From positions 124,001 through 188,000 of the forward strand of contig NZ_FOSG01000005.1 of assembly GCF_900114215.1 (NCBI RefSeq): a stretch of 64,000 bases of DNA, given 5' to 3'. How positions within the stretch are numbered: the stretch's first letter is position 1; each line of letters starts with the position of its first letter. A program made the position numbers and the translations under genes. Below the pieces are notes generated by a model. That model did no database searches. It was not told where the DNA came from and worked only from the letters and a program-made list of their open reading frames with translations. Of the stretch, positions 60,912 through 64,000 are shown in pieces. Source of the stretch: Streptomyces mangrovi. GTDB lineage: Bacteria; Actinomycetota; Actinomycetes; Streptomycetales; Streptomycetaceae.

Positions 60912-61625
60912 ATGGAGACGGATTGGGAAGAGCTGTCGCCTGGAGTCGTACGCCGCCGCATGCCCGGCTGGGACGAGACGGTCGGGGCCGTCGCGGGCGA
61001 TTCGGGGATGCTGGTGGTCGACACGGGCGCGACGCTGGGCGACGGCGCACGCGCCCGGCGGTACCTGCACGAACGCTTCGGGCTGCCGGTGACCCATGTG
61101 GCGCTGACCCACCCGCACTTCGACCACGTCCTGGGCGCCTCGGCCTTCGCCGGGGTGGAGGTCTACGGGGCGGTGGGGATCGAGGACCTGCTGGTCCACT
61201 CGAAGGACGAGTTGCGCCAGGACGCCGTGCGGCACGGCGTGGACCCGCGGGAGGCGGCCGAGGCGGTCGACGTGCTCGTCCACCCGCACCACCGGGTGGC
61301 CGGCGAGCTGACCGTCCAGCTGGGCGGCCGGGAGGCGCTCCTGGCCAACGTCGGCCCGGCGCACACCGCCCACGACCTGGCCGTCGTGGTCCCCGGCGTC
61401 CTGGGCGGGCCGGACGTGGTCTTCTGCGGCGATCTGGTGGAGGAGTCCGGCGAACCGCAGGCCGGCCCGGACTCCCACCCCGTCCACTGGCCGGCCGCGC
61501 TGGACCGGCTGCTCGCCCTGGGCGGCGAGGACGCGCGGTACGTGCCGGGCCACGGGGCGGTGGTGGAAGCCGCCTTCGTCCGCGCCCAGCGCGACGCGCT
61601 GGCGGAGCGCTTCGGCACCGTGTGA
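60912..61625 (+). CDS. Metallo-beta-lactamase-fold hydrolase
   Basis: 237 residues. Zinc motifs THPHFDHVLGA, PAHTAHDLAVVV, VFCGDLVEESG and YVPGHGAVVE. Such small MBL hydrolases range from glyoxalase II-like to thioesterases; substrate unknown. It is divergent from hrcA. The ATG METDWEELSPGVVRRRM has no strong Shine-Dalgarno sequence. Confidence 0.9.
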   Translation: METDWEELSPGVVRRRMPGWDETVGAVAGDSGMLVVDTGATLGDGARARRYLHERFGLPVTHVALTHPHFDHVLGASAFAGVEVYGAVGIEDLLVHSKDELRQDAVRHGVDPREAAEAVDVLVHPHHRVAGELTVQLGGREALLANVGPAHTAHDLAVVVPGVLGGPDVVFCGDLVEESGEPQAGPDSHPVHWPAALDRLLALGGEDARYVPGHGAVVEAAFVRAQRDALAERFGTV

Positions 61626-61636
61626 CGGGCGCCGCG

Positions 61637-61665
61637 GCAGGTTTCACAGCAGGTTTCACAGCAGG
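61637..61665. repeat. 12-bp tandem repeat ahead of the DUF3097 gene
   Basis: GCAGGTTTCACA at 61637-61648 and 61649-61660, then GCAGG, between the MBL and DUF3097 genes. Confidence 0.88.
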
Positions 61666-61687
61666 GATCGCGTAACACAATGACCGC

Positions 61688-62557
61688 ATGCGCAGCAGAC
61701 AGTACGGCCCCGACCTGACCCCTCCCTGGAAGCGGACCTCGGGGAACCACAGGCCCGCTCCCGAGGTGCCCGCCGAGCCGGAGCTGGTGGTGGAGGAGGT
61801 CACGACCGGCTTCTGCGGGGCCGTGGTGCGGTGCGAGAAGACGGCGCAGGGGTTCACCGTCACACTGGAGGACCGCTTCGGCAAACACCGGGTCTTCCCG
61901 ATGGAGCCCCGCGGCTTCCTGCTGGAGGGGAAGGCCGTCACCCTCGTCCGGCCGCGGGCGGTGGCCCCGCCCGCCCCGGAGGCACCCCGGCGCACGGCCT
62001 CGGGGTCGGTGGCGGTGCCGGGCGCCCGCGCGCGGGTGGCGCGGGCGGGGCGCATCTACGTCGAGGGGCGCCACGACGCGGAGCTGGTGGAGAAGGTCTG
62101 GGGCGACGACCTGCGGATCGAGGGCGTGGTCGTGGAGTACCTGGAGGGCGTGGACGACCTCCAGGCGGTCGTGGAGGCCTTCGGTCCCACTCCCGAGGCC
62201 CGGCTGGGCGTGCTGGTGGACCATCTGGTGCCCGGTTCCAAGGAGTCCCGGATCGCCGCCGAGGTCACCGGTGAGAACGTGCTGGTCGTCGGCCATCCGT
62301 ACATCGACGTCTGGGAGGCGGTGAAACCGTCCGCCCTGGGCATCGGCGCCTGGCCCCGGGTGCCGCGCGGTCAGGACTGGAAGACGGGGGTGTGCCGGGC
62401 ACTGGGCTGGCCGGAGAACACCGGTGCGGCGTGGAAGCGGATCCTGGGGAGCGTGCGCGACTACAGGGATCTGGAGCCGGGGCTCCTCGGCCCGGTCGAA
62501 CGGCTGATCGACCATGTCACGGTGGGCGGACCGGCGGGCGGGCCGGACGGCCGGTGA
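61688..62557 (+). CDS. DUF3097 protein (TOPRIM-like motif)
   Basis: 289 residues. Family marker parts: MRSRQYGPDLTPPWKR at the start, VEEVTTGFCGAVVRCEKTAQGFTVTLEDRFGKHRVFPM, and RIYVEGRHDAELVEKVWGDDLRIEGVVVEYLEGVDDL, which looks like a TOPRIM Glu motif (YVEGRHD), then GVLVDHLVPGSKESRIA with DHL. Found across actinobacteria; function unknown. TOPRIM folds occur in nucleases and topoisomerases. Confidence 0.88.
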   Translation: MRSRQYGPDLTPPWKRTSGNHRPAPEVPAEPELVVEEVTTGFCGAVVRCEKTAQGFTVTLEDRFGKHRVFPMEPRGFLLEGKAVTLVRPRAVAPPAPEAPRRTASGSVAVPGARARVARAGRIYVEGRHDAELVEKVWGDDLRIEGVVVEYLEGVDDLQAVVEAFGPTPEARLGVLVDHLVPGSKESRIAAEVTGENVLVVGHPYIDVWEAVKPSALGIGAWPRVPRGQDWKTGVCRALGWPENTGAAWKRILGSVRDYRDLEPGLLGPVERLIDHVTVGGPAGGPDGR

Positions 62558-62583
62558 GCCCCGGGGGCCGGTGAGCCCTCCGC

Positions 62584-62612
62584 CCGGCCGGCCGCGGCCC
62601 GCGGCCGGCCGG
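62584..62612. terminator. Hairpin after the DUF3097 gene
   Basis: CCGGCCGGCCGCG (62584-62596) pairs with CGCGGCCGGCCGG (62600-62612), 13-bp stem, 3-nt loop, 26 bp past the stop. Confidence 0.75.
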
Positions 62613-62653
62613 GGACGGGCAGGGTCCGGTGCGGGTGCGGGACAATGGACCCC

Positions 62654-63886
62654 ATGCCTTCCGCACTGCCCGACGGCGAGCCCGTCCCCGCCGACGGATC
62701 CCTGCCCGCGCACGCCCTGGCGGGCGCGGCGCGGCGCCCCCTCGGCTTCTACCTGCACGTGCCGTACTGCGCGACGCGCTGCGGCTACTGCGACTTCAAC
62801 ACCTACACCGCGAGCGAACTGCGCGGCTCCGGCGGCGCCCTCGCCTCGCGGGAGAACTACGCGCGGACGCTGGCCGAGGAGGTGCGGCTGGCCCGCAAGG
62901 TGCTCGGCGACGATCCCCGGCCGGTGGAGACGGTCTTCGTCGGCGGCGGCACCCCCACCCTGCTGCCCGCCGCCGACCTGGGGCGGATGCTGGCCGTGAT
63001 CCGTGAGGAGTTCGGGCTGGCCAAAGACGCCGAGGTCACCACGGAGGCCAATCCGGAGTCCGTCGATCCGGCGTACCTGGCCGGACTGCGCGAGGCGGGC
63101 TTCAACCGGATCTCCTTCGGCATGCAGAGTGCCCGGCGCCATGTGCTGGACGTGCTGGACCGCACCCACACCCCGGGCCGTCCCGAGGCGTGCGTGGCCG
63201 AGGCCCGCGCGGCGGGCTTCGAGCACGTCAACCTGGATCTGATCTACGGCACCCCGGGCGAGAGCGACGACGACTGGCGGGCCTCCCTGGAGGCCGCCCT
63301 CGGCGCCGGTCCCGACCATGTCTCGGCGTACGCGCTGATCGTGGAGGACGGCACGCGGCTGGCCTCCCGCATCCGGCGCGGCGAGGTGCCGATGACGGAC
63401 GACGACGTGCACGCCGACCGCTATCTGATCGCCGAGGAGATGCTGTCGGCGGCCGGTCTCGACTGGTACGAGGTGTCGAACTGGGCGGTGACGGAGGCCG
63501 CCCGCTGCCGCCACAACGAGCTGTACTGGACGGGCGCCGACTGGTGGGGCGCCGGTCCGGGGGCGCACAGCCACGTCGGCGGGGTGCGCTGGTGGAACGC
63601 CAAGCACCCCGGCGCGTACGCCCAGGCGCTCGCCGAGGGCCGTTCACCGGGCGTGGGCCGCGAGGTGCTGGACGAGGGGGACCGGCGCGTGGAGCGGATC
63701 CTGCTGGAGCTGCGGCTGGTGGACGGCGTACCGCTGGACGTCCTGGCCCCGGCCGGGGCGCGCGCCGCCGGGCGGGCGCTGGCGGACGGGCTGCTGCGCC
63801 CGGAGGCGTACGAGCGCGGGCGCGCGGCGCTGACCCTGCGCGGTCGGCTGCTGGCCGACGCGGTGGTCCGCGATCTGGTGGACTGA
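62654..63886 (+). CDS. hemW: Heme chaperone HemW (coproporphyrinogen III oxidase-like radical SAM)
   Basis: 410 residues. Radical-SAM Cys are C39, C43 and C46 (CATRCGYCDF). Then VETVFVGGGTPTLL, RISFGMQSARRHVLDVLDRTHTPG, VNLDLIYGTPGES and RHNELYWTGADWWGAGPGAHSHV, a HemW signature. HemW hands heme to apoproteins. The ATG 62654 (MPSALPDGE) is chosen over 62645. The gene follows the DUF3097 terminator. Confidence 0.93.
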   Translation: MPSALPDGEPVPADGSLPAHALAGAARRPLGFYLHVPYCATRCGYCDFNTYTASELRGSGGALASRENYARTLAEEVRLARKVLGDDPRPVETVFVGGGTPTLLPAADLGRMLAVIREEFGLAKDAEVTTEANPESVDPAYLAGLREAGFNRISFGMQSARRHVLDVLDRTHTPGRPEACVAEARAAGFEHVNLDLIYGTPGESDDDWRASLEAALGAGPDHVSAYALIVEDGTRLASRIRRGEVPMTDDDVHADRYLIAEEMLSAAGLDWYEVSNWAVTEAARCRHNELYWTGADWWGAGPGAHSHVGGVRWWNAKHPGAYAQALAEGRSPGVGREVLDEGDRRVERILLELRLVDGVPLDVLAPAGARAAGRALADGLLRPEAYERGRAALTLRGRLLADAVVRDLVD

Positions 63887-63945
63887 ACGGACCGGTCCGA
63901 GCGGTCCGAGCGGACTGATCCGCCGCAGCCCGTCTCCCGCCCGCC

Positions 63946-64000
63946 TCAGCCCGTCTCCCGGACGGCCGCCCGGCGTCCGGCGCGGACATCGCGCACGAGC
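63946..64000 (-). CDS. C-terminal end of an unidentified gene
   Basis: A minus-strand frame enters from the right edge and ends LVRDVRAGRRAAVRETG. Only 17 codons are visible, so neither coding status nor product is certain. Confidence 0.3.
   Translation of the reverse strand, partial: LVRDVRAGRRAAVRETG

Noticed and set aside
57911..61675. Very long plus-strand open frame of about 1250 codons
   Set aside because: It runs antisense to rsmE, dnaJ and hrcA, which have clear family motifs. Long antisense frames are expected in such high-GC DNA, and its product is Gly/Arg/Ala-rich low complexity.

Overview
The window is high-GC DNA with strong G/C third-position bias, GTG and TTG start codons, 4-bp ATGA/GTGA gene overlaps and long GC-rich hairpins between genes. 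These traits, and the gene order, indicate the conserved chromosomal core of a Streptomyces or close relative. The series nir genes, xylan genes, PPDK, dusB, glyS, znuACB-zur, uppS, recO, leuA, era, ybeY, phoH, gudD, rnz, HIT, rsmE, dnaJ, hrcA, hemW resembles what I recall of the Streptomyces coelicolor core. No phage, insertion sequence, CRISPR array, tRNA or rRNA gene was seen.

Left third (1-16.4 kb). After an unidentified partial gene come a cupin protein, a secreted chitin-active LPMO with a DasR-like box, a HAD protein, a RHH/PIN toxin-antitoxin pair and a dNTP triphosphohydrolase. Next is a split nitrogen-assimilation set: a CbiX-type sirohydrochlorin chelatase divergent from assimilatory nitrate reductase, then an FAD reductase-nirB-nirD operon. 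Both nitrate and nitrite reductase genes carry GlnR-type boxes. Between them lie a RHH/MazF toxin-antitoxin pair, cutA, a SanA/YdcF-like membrane protein and a CYP157-like P450 without the ExxR motif.

Middle (16.4-37.3 kb) is devoted to carbohydrate use. A secreted GH10 xylanase with a TTA (bldA) codon in its signal peptide is divergent from a LacI-type regulator. That regulator is followed by an ABC importer without its ATPase and a GH3 beta-xylosidase, the known bxlR-bxlEFG-bxlA layout. Candidate shared operators lie at +7 to +20 of both promoters. Then come an SDR, a Tat-exported DUF839 protein behind a possible PHO box, a lipoprotein, a GH81 endo-beta-1,3-glucanase with a perfect 18-bp LacI-type palindrome at its start site, pyruvate phosphate dikinase, a ROK regulator and a divergent GH63-like glycosidase.

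Right half (37.4-64 kb) is mostly housekeeping: dusB, glyS, the zinc operon znuACB-zur with two Zur boxes, uppS, recO, leuA with a 15-residue leader peptide, era with a degenerate cytidine-deaminase-like protein, corC-like, ybeY, phoH, a PfkB kinase, glucarate dehydratase, rnz, a HIT protein, rsmE, dnaJ-hrcA with a CIRCE element, an MBL hydrolase, a DUF3097 protein and hemW.

I found no clearly new multi-gene system. The best leads are regulatory (xylan operators plus TTA control, the unexplained palindromes ahead of PPDK, the phased repeats beside the ROK gene) and proteins lacking textbook residues (the P450, the cytidine-deaminase paralogue, the HAD protein).
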